Assembly (NCBI RefSeq): GCF_030265065.1
Contig: NC_080408.1
Coordinates: forward strand, 33,102,501 to 33,166,500
Direction: 5' to 3'
Length of the DNA: 64,000 nucleotides
From: Corythoichthys intestinalis
Taxonomy: Eukaryota > Chordata > Actinopteri > Syngnathiformes > Syngnathidae
Positions 39,087 through 50,044 of the stretch are shown here, piece after piece. The position numbers and the translations under genes were made by a program. Below the pieces are notes generated by a model that was not told the origin of the DNA, ran no database searches, and worked only from the letters and a program-made list of their open reading frames with translations. Position 1 is the stretch's first letter; each line of letters opens with the position of its first letter.

Positions 39087-42000
39087 TTACATGCTACCCT
39101 TAGACAGCAAAAGCACAACTTCACGAATTGGGCGAATGTAAAACCTATTCTCGCCGTTTCGGCAAATCTTAACCTCAACTTTTCTGACATTACCGTCCTC
39201 ACTTGGGAAAGATTTTGTGATCAGTCCGAGTGGCCAATTATTCCTATGTTCCAGAGACTCCCTCATTAAAACAACGTCGCCCATTTGAAGGTTCGGCTTT
39301 TTTATTTTCCACTTGCGACGAACCTGCAAGCCTGCGATGTATTCTTTCTGCCAACGACTCCAGAAAACATTAGCTAAGTACTGCACGCGCTTCCATTGGG
39401 CTTTGAATAGGTCACTGGTCTGAAACTGCCCTGGTGGAATCGGTGGTGTGCCAACCTTTTGCGTGAGTAGCATCGCAGGAGTAAGAATGACTGGGTTTTC
39501 GGGATCTGTAGAAACGGCTGTTAGCGGACGGGCATTTACAATTGCGGTAACTTCAGCTAACAATGTTACGAGTACTTCATGTGTGAGCTTCCCATATGGA
39601 TGTTCAAGGAGCATTGCATTGAGGATTTTTCGGGTGACGCCGATCATGCGTTCCCAGGAACCAGCCATATGGGATGCATGTGGAGGATTAAACTGCCATT
39701 TGCACGCACTGTCTTTCAAGAATGTGCCTATTTTGTCATTGTGACAGCCTAGTTTGTCTATTTGGAGCTCTTTGCAGGCACTCACAAAATTTGTCCCACA
39801 ATCAGATCTCAAGAGTTTGGCACCACCTCGGATGGCAAAGAAACGACGCAGTGCATTAATGAATGACGATGTGTCCATTGACTCAATCACTTCAATATGA
39901 ATTGCACGTGTACTCATGCAGGTGAATATGACTGCCCATCTTTTAGCATCTGCATTAGCACCACGCGTTTTTCTCACTGTAACGGACCAGGGACCGAACA
40001 CATCAAGGCCTACATTTGTGAAAGGAGGGTCCGTGGACAGCCTGTCTTCAGGTAGCTCAGCCATGATCTGTTCAGGTTGCCTGCCCCTTAATTTGCGGCA
40101 TGTGATGCACTTGAAAATCACACTGCTTACTGCTCTTTTTCCTCCCACAATCCAAAAGCCCCCTGCTCTGACTGCTCCCTCCGTGAAATGCCTTCCCTGG
40201 TGACATAATTTTTCGTGAAAGTGTCTTATTATGAGCTGAGCAAGATGGTGCTTTCCAGGGATTAGTATGGGATTGGTTTCTTCTGCAGACAACTGTGCTT
40301 TCTTTAGTCGGCCTCCAACTTTAAGGAGCCCTTGCGTGTCAACAAATGGATTCAGTTTGCTGAGTGGACTTGAGTTTTTTAAAGCTGTGCCTTTTTCAAT
40401 GCATCCAATATCTTCTGCGAAGACCTCTCTTTGAACGGTGCGAATGATCGTGGTCTTGGCTAGTTGCAGTGACTTTTCAGTTAAATGTTTGTTGCAGTTG
40501 TGCCAGCCACGACAGGAAACCTCAGAGTTGTTCTTGAATGATTGAGCTATATGTTGGAGTTTGGCAATAGCCTTTTGCAGCACCTTCCAACTTGAAAACC
40601 TTTCAAATCTGGCACTATTAAACTGGCCTTTTGATAGGGTGGTAGTGCAAGTTGTTACCTCAGGACGCAACTCACAGTCAGTCTCTGGGTCTATGAGATC
40701 GAAGGTTTGACTTCGAACTTGACTTTGGTCCAACCTGGAGAGGAAAGCTGGGCCTCTGAGCCAGGTGGAGCTGGAGAGCTGCTCAGCGGGCAACGCTCGT
40801 GTGGCATGGTCTGCCGGATTTAAGTGTGTGGGCACGTAATGCCACTGGTGAGTTTGTGCAAAGCGCCTGATGCGTTCGACTCTGTTGTGCACATAAACGT
40901 GAAAGCGTCTCTTGGTGTTTGAGATGTACCCAAGCACTACCTTTGAGTCTGTGTAAAGATTCACCTGATCGACTGTGACATCCAGCTCCTCTAGAACCAA
41001 CTCTGCTACTTCCACGGCCAGGACTGCTGCACAGAGTTCAAGTCGGGGTATGGTGATGTCTGGTTTAGGAGCTAAACGTGCTTTGCCGAGGAGGAATCCC
41101 ACTTCGCTGTGTCCGTCCTCATTTGTGAGTTTGAGGTAGGCTACCGCACCTACGGCTTTTGTGGAAGCATCACAAAAAACGTCAATCTCTATTCTTTGGG
41201 CTGCAGACAGCGGTATTGAAGTGTACATTCTGGGAATTTCAAGATGTTGTAGGTGTCCGAGGGAACTTTTCCACTTTTGCCACTGTTCTAATTTGTCTTT
41301 TGGCAGTTCAGTGTCCCACTCTGAAACATTTGTGGAAATGTCTCTGAGTATGGTTCTACCCCCTACGATTACTGGAATAGCAAAACCAAGTGGGTCGAAC
41401 ACACTGTTGATAACTGACAGAACTCCCCTTTTTGTGAACGGCCTTTCATTTACTCTTACTTGGAACTTGAATTGGTCAGTCAACAGCTCCCATCCTAAGC
41501 CCAAACTGCGCTGCATTGGTGGGGTAGTCTGCCCAATGTCAAGACCTTGCATGCCTACAGCACGATCTTCGGTTGGAAAGGCTCCTGTTATGAGAGGACA
41601 ATTGGATGAGATTTTGTGCAGGCGTATGTTACACTGAGCCAGCATCTTCTGTGCCCTACTAAGAACATCAATGGCCTGCTCTATGGAAGAGAATGACTTT
41701 AGCCCATCATCTACATAGAAGTGCCGTTCAATGAATTCTTTTGCGTCACTGCCAAATTCCATTTCTCCTTCTATGGCTGTTCTTTTCAGTCCAAAGATGG
41801 CGACTGATGGGGAAGGACAATTACCAAACACATGAACAGTCATCCTAAATTCTTGCACTTTTCCATCAAGGTCATGATTTTGGAACCACAAGAAACGAAG
41901 GTAGTTACGGTGGTCTTCTCGTACTATAAAGTTGTGAAACATATGCTCCACATCTGCCATAACGGCGTATGGGTCGGACCTAAACCGCATCAGAACTCCT

Positions 42001-44783
42001 ACGAGAGTGTTGTTAAGATCTGGTCCCTTGAGGAGCACGTCATTGAGAGAAACATTGTCAAGTTGAGCACTCGAATCAAAGACTACCCTAATTTTTTCTG
42101 GCTTTTGCGGGTGGTAAACGCCAAAACTAGGGAGATACCAGCACTCTTGATCTGGCGCCAGTGCGGGCGCTGGTTCGGCATGGCCCTTGCTGAATATTTT
42201 CTCCATAAACTCAGCGTAATGCGCTCTCATTTCAGGTTTTCTTCTCAGCGTTTTGCGGAGCGACATTAAACGATTGTAGGCCTGCTGCCGATTGTCAGGT
42301 AGGCGCCGCCTAGGTGAGCGGAATGGAAGTGGAGCTACCCAGTTATTCGCCTCATCTTTAGCAAAGTTGTTGTGCATAATGTCTAGGAACAACGCATCTT
42401 CTGCCGAAAGTGCAACTTTGTCGTCATTTGTTGTTTGTTGGAAAATATGTTGTCCTAGTTCCGCTTGTGTGTTTAGTGGATCGTTTTTGGTGTATTTCTC
42501 TTTGATAACGATTGTGTTTTCGCAAGGACTGAGGAACGTGGGACGTCCACTGTTTAGAACGTTCGTCTTAAATGAGTTCAATGTGGGTTTATGAGCTCCA
42601 GAGAGACAGACATCACCTATGACAACCCATCCTAAATCGAGACGCTGGGCATGAGGTGCATTGTTTGGCCCATTTACCTGACCACGAACTTTATGAGCCT
42701 GAATGATGTCCCTTCCCAGGAGCAGAAGAATGTCTGCCGATGGGTCGAGAGGAGGAATCTGTGAAGCGATTGATCGCAAATGAGGGTGAGCTGCTGCTAC
42801 CTCAGGGCTGGGAATTTCGTCTCTATTATCTGGAATCTGATCACATTCTGTTATTGTAGGCAGCATCATGGAGACCTTACCATCTACATCTTCTACAACA
42901 AAGCCATCAGCTTTGCGACCTCGTGTCTCTGATAAACCTGCACATGTTCTCATGGTGTATGGGAATATGGTACCTTGCACATTAAACATGTCAAAAAACG
43001 CAGATCTGGCTAAGGATGAATTGCTCTGATCATCCAACATGGCATATACCCTCTTTTTCTTTTCTGGAGAAGTTCGGCGATATACATTAACTAAACAGAT
43101 CTTTGAGCATGATTTTCCTTTTACGCCTTGCCCACATACTTCTGTGCAACTGGCTGTGTTCACAGGATTTGGGCCCTCAGACTCCCCGCCGTGACTCTGG
43201 GTTGGGGGATTAAAGTCTTGAGGTGTCCATGGAGGTGGACCGACATGCATGGCAGACACATGAGCATCGCTATCACATTCTGAGCATTGGATAATAGCTT
43301 TACAGTCTCGAGCCCTGTGATTTGTGGACGCACAACATTTAAAACAAATGGCGTGCTCTTTGAGAATGTTCTTTCTTTCGTCTAGTGTTTTCATTCTAAA
43401 CCCCCTGCATTTGACGAGTGAATGTGGTTTTTGGTGGATAGGACATTGTTTGTCTGGATCGAGTGCTGTCAATTTAGCCGGACTGATCTCTATTTTATTC
43501 ACCGCCAATGGAACTCTGTATTTGTCTCGTCTTACTGATGTCTTATCAACCCTTGGATTTATTACGTTTGAACACTGTAACATAAAGCTAGGGTCTGTTC
43601 TCATTTCAGCGTAGTCATTTACGAACCGCACAAAATACGAAAAAGGTGGATAGACTGCACCGTTTTCCCTTTTGTATTTGGTACCTTGTGTAACCCATGA
43701 CTCCTGGAGTCCATATGGGAGTTTTTCAACTATCGGGTTTATGCCCCTTGGTGTGTCGAGAAAGCTAAGACCCGGCAAATAACTTTCACTTTTGGCATAC
43801 GATAGCTCTAACAGAAGATCAGCAAGCTCCTGCAGTAAGTGAGTGTCTTTGTTGGAGATTCTTGGAAAAGTCTGCAACCGTTGGAAGAGTGAGGATTCAA
43901 TTACCTCTGGAGAGCCATAAGTCTTGTCTAGCCGCTGCCACAGACGCTGGAGACCTGCCTGTGGATTACTCACGTGGACCGCCCTGATCCTCTGAGCGTG
44001 TTGAAGAGACTCCCCGCCGAGCCACTTGGTGAGAAGGTCGAGCTCTTCGCTGGGCTTGAGATTGAGGCCTTCCGTCGCGTTGCAGAACATGGACTTCCAG
44101 GACAGGTAGGACTCTGGCCGGTTGTCGAAAACCTTGAACCCCGATGTCAGCAGATCACGCCGTGCTAGATAGGCTGCTAAATTGGACAGTTCACTTTGTG
44201 GGGTTGCTGAAGGTGTAGGCTGGTGTGAGATGTCCGTTCTCGCACGATGAGATTGGAGATGCTCTTCGTCAGCGATGTCGATGTGACGCACATGTGGAAA
44301 AGCACCAGCTGATTTTGGGCTATTTTCTGGTTGTTGAGAGTCATTGTGCCTAACCAGGTGCTCAGTGTTTGGCGTTTGTGTGCCATCTGCTTGCACACGC
44401 TGGTCGTCAAAGTGAGCATGCACATACTCTTGTGCACGCCTGATGGAGGGGGGTGTCTTGGAAAATACCCCTTGCTCGCTGAGGTCGACTTTGGCGCGCT
44501 CCTCTTCTTCGAAAGTCGCCTCCCAAACTTTAGCTGCGGCGAGCGCTGCTTCTGCTTCACCTTCCGTCTTCAGAGCGTGTAGTGTTGCCTCGATGCGTGC
44601 CTTCTCGACCTCCATGTCGATTTGGCGTTTGGCGTACCGTGCTCTGGCGTAGGCAGCTTCGGCGTCTGCTCGTGCTTGTGCAGCAGCTTGACTCGTTCTG
44701 GACCGGCGTGAAGAATGAGAATGACTGGCCTCCGACCTGGTGACCACTTGGCTGATAGGTGGTGAAACTTCTTGCTGAGACAT
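39087..44783 (-). CDS. BEL/Pao Gag-Pol polyprotein, 1898 residues
   Basis: Domains in order, residue positions approximate: alanine/glutamate-rich coiled coil (25-125); Pao-type Gag capsid-like region (200-400, around LTSGFKVFDNRPESYLSWK); cysteine/histidine knuckles (445-515, CFKCCASTNHRARDC); aspartic protease (around 586, AMLDDQSNSSL); reverse transcriptase (890-1100, with YVDDGL near 1023); RNase H (around 1203, VFCDASTKAVGAVAYL); integrase zinc-binding and core domains (1500-1750, GLDVFGPW and DCGTNFVSACKEL). Single-frame Gag-Pol without envelope is usual for BEL/Pao. This is a mobile-element gene, not a host gene. Confidence 0.96.
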   Translation of the reverse strand: MSQQEVSPPISQVVTRSEASHSHSSRRSRTSQAAAQARADAEAAYARARYAKRQIDMEVEKARIEATLHALKTEGEAEAALAAAKVWEATFEEEERAKVDLSEQGVFSKTPPSIRRAQEYVHAHFDDQRVQADGTQTPNTEHLVRHNDSQQPENSPKSAGAFPHVRHIDIADEEHLQSHRARTDISHQPTPSATPQSELSNLAAYLARRDLLTSGFKVFDNRPESYLSWKSMFCNATEGLNLKPSEELDLLTKWLGGESLQHAQRIRAVHVSNPQAGLQRLWQRLDKTYGSPEVIESSLFQRLQTFPRISNKDTHLLQELADLLLELSYAKSESYLPGLSFLDTPRGINPIVEKLPYGLQESWVTQGTKYKRENGAVYPPFSYFVRFVNDYAEMRTDPSFMLQCSNVINPRVDKTSVRRDKYRVPLAVNKIEISPAKLTALDPDKQCPIHQKPHSLVKCRGFRMKTLDERKNILKEHAICFKCCASTNHRARDCKAIIQCSECDSDAHVSAMHVGPPPWTPQDFNPPTQSHGGESEGPNPVNTASCTEVCGQGVKGKSCSKICLVNVYRRTSPEKKKRVYAMLDDQSNSSLARSAFFDMFNVQGTIFPYTMRTCAGLSETRGRKADGFVVEDVDGKVSMMLPTITECDQIPDNRDEIPSPEVAAAHPHLRSIASQIPPLDPSADILLLLGRDIIQAHKVRGQVNGPNNAPHAQRLDLGWVVIGDVCLSGAHKPTLNSFKTNVLNSGRPTFLSPCENTIVIKEKYTKNDPLNTQAELGQHIFQQTTNDDKVALSAEDALFLDIMHNNFAKDEANNWVAPLPFRSPRRRLPDNRQQAYNRLMSLRKTLRRKPEMRAHYAEFMEKIFSKGHAEPAPALAPDQECWYLPSFGVYHPQKPEKIRVVFDSSAQLDNVSLNDVLLKGPDLNNTLVGVLMRFRSDPYAVMADVEHMFHNFIVREDHRNYLRFLWFQNHDLDGKVQEFRMTVHVFGNCPSPSVAIFGLKRTAIEGEMEFGSDAKEFIERHFYVDDGLKSFSSIEQAIDVLSRAQKMLAQCNIRLHKISSNCPLITGAFPTEDRAVGMQGLDIGQTTPPMQRSLGLGWELLTDQFKFQVRVNERPFTKRGVLSVINSVFDPLGFAIPVIVGGRTILRDISTNVSEWDTELPKDKLEQWQKWKSSLGHLQHLEIPRMYTSIPLSAAQRIEIDVFCDASTKAVGAVAYLKLTNEDGHSEVGFLLGKARLAPKPDITIPRLELCAAVLAVEVAELVLEELDVTVDQVNLYTDSKVVLGYISNTKRRFHVYVHNRVERIRRFAQTHQWHYVPTHLNPADHATRALPAEQLSSSTWLRGPAFLSRLDQSQVRSQTFDLIDPETDCELRPEVTTCTTTLSKGQFNSARFERFSSWKVLQKAIAKLQHIAQSFKNNSEVSCRGWHNCNKHLTEKSLQLAKTTIIRTVQREVFAEDIGCIEKGTALKNSSPLSKLNPFVDTQGLLKVGGRLKKAQLSAEETNPILIPGKHHLAQLIIRHFHEKLCHQGRHFTEGAVRAGGFWIVGGKRAVSSVIFKCITCRKLRGRQPEQIMAELPEDRLSTDPPFTNVGLDVFGPWSVTVRKTRGANADAKRWAVIFTCMSTRAIHIEVIESMDTSSFINALRRFFAIRGGAKLLRSDCGTNFVSACKELQIDKLGCHNDKIGTFLKDSACKWQFNPPHASHMAGSWERMIGVTRKILNAMLLEHPYGKLTHEVLVTLLAEVTAIVNARPLTAVSTDPENPVILTPAMLLTQKVGTPPIPPGQFQTSDLFKAQWKRVQYLANVFWSRWQKEYIAGLQVRRKWKIKKPNLQMGDVVLMRESLEHRNNWPLGLITKSFPSEDGNVRKVEVKICRNGENRFYIRPIREVVLLLSKGSM

Positions 44784-44816
44784 CTTGGGTGCTTGATGTG
44801 TTGAAAATCTTTTTAC

Positions 44817-45459
44817 TCTTCTGCCCTCAGCCGAGCGTATGGCTACTCGACTTTGGCAGCGAGCTAAACCGACAAAGAAACTTGGAGGCCCGAACTCCTT
44901 CCTCTCATTTATTTCTTTGTGTCAACGTGTGTGCGTGTGTGTGGTAAAACTGAAACATACATAAAACACAAATGTTATACACAAAATAAAAGGTTCTATA
45001 CAATAACATGTTTATGTAAATAACAGAAAACTGGCTCCATTATGAGCAAATGAAATGAAGTGGCTACTTTAGCTTAGCACAAAAACGTGTGGGTTCGCGC
45101 CACATAAATAACAACAAAATAACAGAATAGACACACCAAAATTACATCTAACCCACTGTTAAAACGTACAAACTTACAGATTTTGTTTTGTCAAGGGTTC
45201 CCAACGATGTATGGTGCAGAGGAGGTGTGTAACGTCTTAACACCTCAAGGCCTCTTTTCCAACTGAAATAAAAAGTTCTTTCTGCCTGCTGCTTACAGCA
45301 AGTCGCCACTAGGGGAAGCCGAGCGCAAACAGCAATACCAAAGAAAAACTTAAGATTCTGAGTTAGAATAGCGACATCCTGTGGACGGATGAACAACGTA
45401 CAATCCTAGAAAGAAATCAAACCCAAAAAGTAGTCAACATAAGACCAGAGGACATAACA
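44817..45459 (-). repeat. 5' LTR of the BEL/Pao element
   Basis: 643 bp, matching the left LTR base for base by eye. Ends against the aagcc duplication at 45460-45464. Confidence 0.95.
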
Positions 45460-45529
45460 AAGCCGTGTATAGCGCTCTCCTGGCGGGCACGCGAAGGACC
45501 GAAGGGGGTGTGCGACATGCCGTAGGTCG

Positions 45530-45790
45530 TCAGCCGAGTGGCATTCTCAGTGGACAATCAGCCACAAAATGCAAGCCACCTACGTATTTAAACGTTGTTC
45601 CATGTTCCCAGTATTTGACATAATGCAAAATACGATGTTTACTCATTTCCTGGTAAGTCCAATGGTCCCACAGTAGTAGGGTTTGTTTTGGCCAATATCT
45701 GCGGTGAAAAAGAACATTTTGAAACCCAAAAAGGCTCACACGCCTCTCCCTGTTGCAGCAACAATTTTCTGCAGCACATTTGGTTGGCAT
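45530..45790 (-). pseudogene. THAP-like zinc finger fragment, probably from a DNA transposon
   Basis: Minus-strand frame begins MPTKCAAENCCCNRERRVSL, resembling a THAP domain start (C2 pair then a VSxFxFP-like strand), and has HFVADCP near the end like the THAP C-terminal CxxHF region. The spacing is imperfect. At 46031-46049 the sequence ggtgtcatatgcactttaa ends in TTAA, the target of Kolobok and piggyBac types. A Kolobok-like origin is possible but unproven. Confidence 0.35.
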
Positions 45791-46049
45791 TAATCTGCAA
45801 AATCAGCTGAATCCGCAGCCATCTGCATGCGATAAATCAATGCTGTATTGTCAAATGCTGACCCAGGTGACGTCACATTCGCATTCCTCCTCAAAACAGG
45901 AAGTTATTCATTTTCATGGTGCGGTATTCAAAAATTGAAGAAATAAAACGATCGCTTCCACATACATCTAAGCGGTCCATTTCATTCAGGAGCATAAAAT
46001 ACCGCACGAAATATAAAATAAACATGCTTTTTGGTGTCATATGCACTTT

Positions 46050-46838
46050 AAGGCAAATTTAAAATACTAAAGAGATGGGAAAAAAATACAATAAAAATAC
46101 TAATAGATAAAAATAATTAGTAAAAAACTAAAACACAAAGATATTAGGGATTGTTATGGATAGGTGAGTCTGAACCGGTGAGACTTGAGTTTGGATTGAA
46201 AAGAGGCAGTGAGTCGGTGTTTCTGGGGTTGGTTAGGGTTTTCGCTGAGGGAAGGGCCCCAAAATAGAGACTTGTTCTATTTTCGCAGCGCCGCTGCGCT
46301 GACGTGAACAACACATCCAAAAGCAGAGGGGTTTATATCTGTGCTATCTTGCCGTTTCGGCAACGGATATACGTAAACCATGGCCAACGAAGCCTTGATA
46401 AATGCGATTATTTAAAGTTTCGTGAGCTGTGGGACACTTGAAAAATGACTCTCATGCTTCTTCATGCTAAGCTAAATGGTACCTTGATGTGCGTTTGTGT
46501 GGAAATGTCGTTCACGAACAACAACAAAAATGATTCACCTTCTCACCAAAACTAGTAAAACTTTACACGGCTATAATATTGCCCCCTTGAAATTGGAAAA
46601 GTCGCTGTTTTGTTCTGCAAAAATGAAAAATAAACACACTGTTGCATGTTACTATAGTAAATATGCTTTCCACTTTTCACTTCCTGACAGCGTCTACGTA
46701 TGCTACGTTTATCCTCCTATTTTGCGCTTGCAATGGACCGCTCTTCACACTGGGTTTACGCTAGTGTGAAAAGGCTTTCAGAGTCATTCATTGGCCATAA
46801 GTCAGCGTGGTGTTCAACTATACTTTACTTAGTTCTAC
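46050..46838. other. L2-like LINE fragment and unassigned DNA
   Basis: 46072-46260 (aaataaaaat..., gagacttgagtttggattga, aaagaggcagtgagtcggtg) resembles the 3' untranslated part of fish L2-like elements in minus orientation. 46260-46838 shows nothing recognisable. Confidence 0.4.
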
Positions 46839-47708
46839 CAGGGTTGTTTTTTTCAACGATGACGATAACGAAAATATTTAATCAACAAACACTGTATTCA
46901 TTACGGTGACGAGACGATAATGAGCTAAAATGTGTTTTGGGAGACTAAAACATAACGAGTCGAATGTCAGTTTTCGTCTGACAAGATGAGAACGAGACGA
47001 AATTTCTGTCACATGTTCACAATGTGTGACATTTATGTGTAGTTAGCCTGCATCATAGCAGTGTCTGGTTGTGTCATTCGAGACGCACTGCGTCCCCTTT
47101 CCTTCCCGATTCACCAGTGTGTCGTCTCCAGTCTCCACGCTGGCTTGCATACACGGTAAGATTTGTTTTCTTGGCCAGAGAGCATTTGCAATGTTGATTT
47201 AGCCTATAAAAGTCTTTGCTCACGCTGCTGAGTGATTATCACACACTAAATGTAACTCGTAGCATTAGCATAGCATTTGCGTTCGCATTAGCATTAGCAT
47301 TAGGCTAATGCTCACGGCAAGCGTCCTCCTACACTCTCGGACACTTTTCTTTACATACAGTTCGCGGCATCTAGGTGGGTATAATTTATTGAAAATAATG
47401 CACTGCTTCCCTGCTGAAAGTGTTGGCGTTATGCTTGCAGACGCTACAATATGTGGTCGTCCATCAATGCTCATTCGAAATAGTTGGAAACCTTTATTTA
47501 TTTTTTTAATGAATTTTTTAATTTTACAGACGAATGTAAACATAGACTAAAATTAGACAAAATTGGTCGTGAGTTTTTGTCAACAAAAACTAGATGAAGA
47601 CAAACACATTTTGAGATGACTTAAATATGACTAAGACTAATACGCATTATTTTCCAAAAGACTAAGACCAAGACAAAAATTAAAAAGGCTGCCAAAAAAC
47701 AACACTGG
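46839..47708. mobile_element. hAT-like non-autonomous repeat with CAGGGTTG ends
   Basis: Left end cagggttgtttttttcaacg; right end gccaaaaaacaacactg, an inverse match with one or two changes. Interior rich in gacgagac / taagactaa motifs on either side of a (gcatta) tract near 47286-47305. I could not find a clean 8-bp duplication. Confidence 0.6.
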
Positions 47709-47848
47709 GTTCAAGAATAAATAATTCAAAAACTTTGTAGTTACAATAGAGGCATGTGAAAAAATTTTTGGGGATGTAGTTCGTTCGGTGTTCAGCCGCA
47801 TTCTTGGGGGCACGCTAACACATGTAAAATAGGGGGAAAAAATCAATA

Positions 47849-47851
<3 letters not shown>

Positions 47852-47932
<81 letters not shown>
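47852..47932. repeat. (AATC)n microsatellite
   Basis: About 20 perfect four-base units. Confidence 0.98.
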
Positions 47933-49786
47933 TCTACAAATTTTTACTCTTGGCTGTATAAGACGTATAAGTGTCCAGTACTACCCGCATTAAAAATGGC
48001 TGGTTCAAAGCGAATGAACTTTAGGTGATGAACATGTCTGGCCATCAACATGAATGAGAAGAACACTAGGCCGAACAGTTTGCGCTAATCCCAGATTATC
48101 TCCGAGTCCAATCCAGAAACAGGGAAAAAATTGGCAGAAGAAAAGGGATTATTTGACAGTGGTTGGTTGGGGATTGTGACCAACAACTGCTTGTTCATAA
48201 ATATTGCTCACTCAGAAACCTGCGAACACACATGATTGTATTGATTGTATTAGTTGACATTACTTCAAGTGTCAGTGTAAAGACCAGAAATATAGGGCAG
48301 ACCCTACGTGGCATAAGAATCAATCCATCAATACTTCCATACGTCAGTATTTCCCTTTGTTTATTAGAATTATTGACTAGAATTCCTAAGTAGCAATTTG
48401 TCTGACACAGCTACTGTCTATCTGGGAGGCTTCTTCTTATAATAAAGTGCTTTTTTCATGGCCTGAAGGAAGGAATATATTTCAAACCCAGGCAGAGATT
48501 ACCCAGCAGCACATGCAGATGCGGCATCTGGGATTACAATTAGTGTAATATCATCCATTAGGTGAAAGCCTGTTACACTGTTATGGATGGAATTTAAATG
48601 AGATGTTTGCTTTGAGCATGTGTTTGTAGCCATCTCTGCAATTTTTCTTCCTTGGAATCTTTTTTTTTTCTCTCAATTTTAACCCTGGTTTTTCATTTAC
48701 TTGATTTTGGAAGGAAAACAAAAAAAAACAACAAAAGAGTTTGGGGTCATAATTACTGATGCACCGATACCGATACCAGTATCGGCGGGGGGGGCCGATG
48801 CGGCCCGAAATGGTGGTATCGGTGAGTACTAACAAACAGGGCGCCGATACCATTTACCGGTCAGGTAACACTGAACGCAGCCTTTTTTCTCCTGACCCTC
48901 ACTACACTCTGTGTTTTGTGTAAGATTGGGCCTAAAAAATCCAGCCTGACCCGACTCGGCCCAAGGGTATTGAAGCCTGACCCGGCCCGAGGCCATTCAA
49001 TTAGCTTCTTTTACAAGCCCATGCCCCCCAAAATCAAGTTTTATGCTTTATTTGTAGGCCCGAGCCCGAAAAGACCCCGAAATTTTATATTTTATTTGTA
49101 GGCTCCAGCCCGAAACACCCCGGAAATTGTATGTTTTATTAGTGGGGACTCAGGAGAAGGAGGGAATGCAAGGATGCAATGCGTCAGTCAGACCTGGACA
49201 GAGCACTGCTTGGATAAAGGTTGCGTTTTGCATGGTCACATTTGTGACGATGTCTGTGCATAATGATAACAAATTAAAGCCTGTCTTCTGTAATGAACTC
49301 TCCCAGTTAAACAAGACTGTAAGATGCATATTCAACAGAAATTTATATCTTTTATATTTTTGTGACTATTCTATCAGAAGGATAGGTGATTTGACATTTT
49401 AATTTCTTCGAGTTGGCAGAAAAAAAAACTTTTTATTAATGTTTAAATAGTCAACATATTTTTATGGTAATTATAAATGCATTTACACGATGAAATAACA
49501 CTGGAAAAGTTCGTTAAATATATTTCTCGTATGAGGGCAAAGCGCCACATTCGTTTACATTTAGCGAAGCAGACACAGGTTTCCGTATAGCATCTTCAAC
49601 AATCAATTTGAAGCCTTTCCATATCCCACTCCTACCGGTGCATGTCACCCTTTTCAATTCCCCCGTCTTTAGTTTGTTTTTCACTTCTTGCTGCTCCATA
49701 TCAAGAAGGAAATACCAGGTCAAAAATGTAATGGATGCGGACTCGCGGAGGGGAAGATTAAAAAGAGGGCGAGGCCACGTGCACAG
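47933..49786. other. Intergenic DNA with repeat fragments, no gene recognised
   Basis: 48756-48870 is a short repeat (gatgcaccgataccgatacc). 48930-49140 contains a twice repeated block (agcccgaaa.gaccccg-aaattttatattttatttgtagg). Frames of 60-91 codons have no domain. Confidence 0.45.
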
Positions 49787-50042
49787 CTAAACCCTAACTG
49801 GAGGTGAGAGCACACGAGAGCATAATTAAAGACGCCATGATTTTAGCGCGATATTATCGCGTACCTACCTCTTTTTGATCCAAAAACTCCAAGTAGCATG
49901 CATCACCGAGTGTCAAGACACAGCTGTGAATGGCCAGAGCCGGATTTTAGGGGGATTTTATGGGTAAAAGATGTTGATATAACAAGGGTCACGATGCAGA
50001 AATTGCAGACATCAAGGAGTGGTTGAGATTTTCATTTTCATA
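49787..50042. repeat. Dispersed repeat of unknown class, copy 2
   Basis: Same orientation and content as 31050-31312. It is cut on the right by the Tc1-like element starting at 50045. Confidence 0.8.
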
Positions 50043-50044
50043 TA

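Larger units (their letters stand above)
38378..45459 (-). mobile_element. BEL/Pao LTR retrotransposon, looks whole and very young
   Basis: 7082 bp between exact 5-bp duplications aagcc (38373-38377 and 45460-45464). Two LTRs of 643 bp (38378-39020 and 44817-45459) look identical by eye over their length. Transcribed leftward: the LTR on the right is the 5' LTR. A purine-rich tract (ggcggggag) abuts the 3' LTR. One long gag-pol frame lies between. No envelope-like frame is seen. Identical LTRs imply a very recent insertion, possibly polymorphic in the species. Confidence 0.96.
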
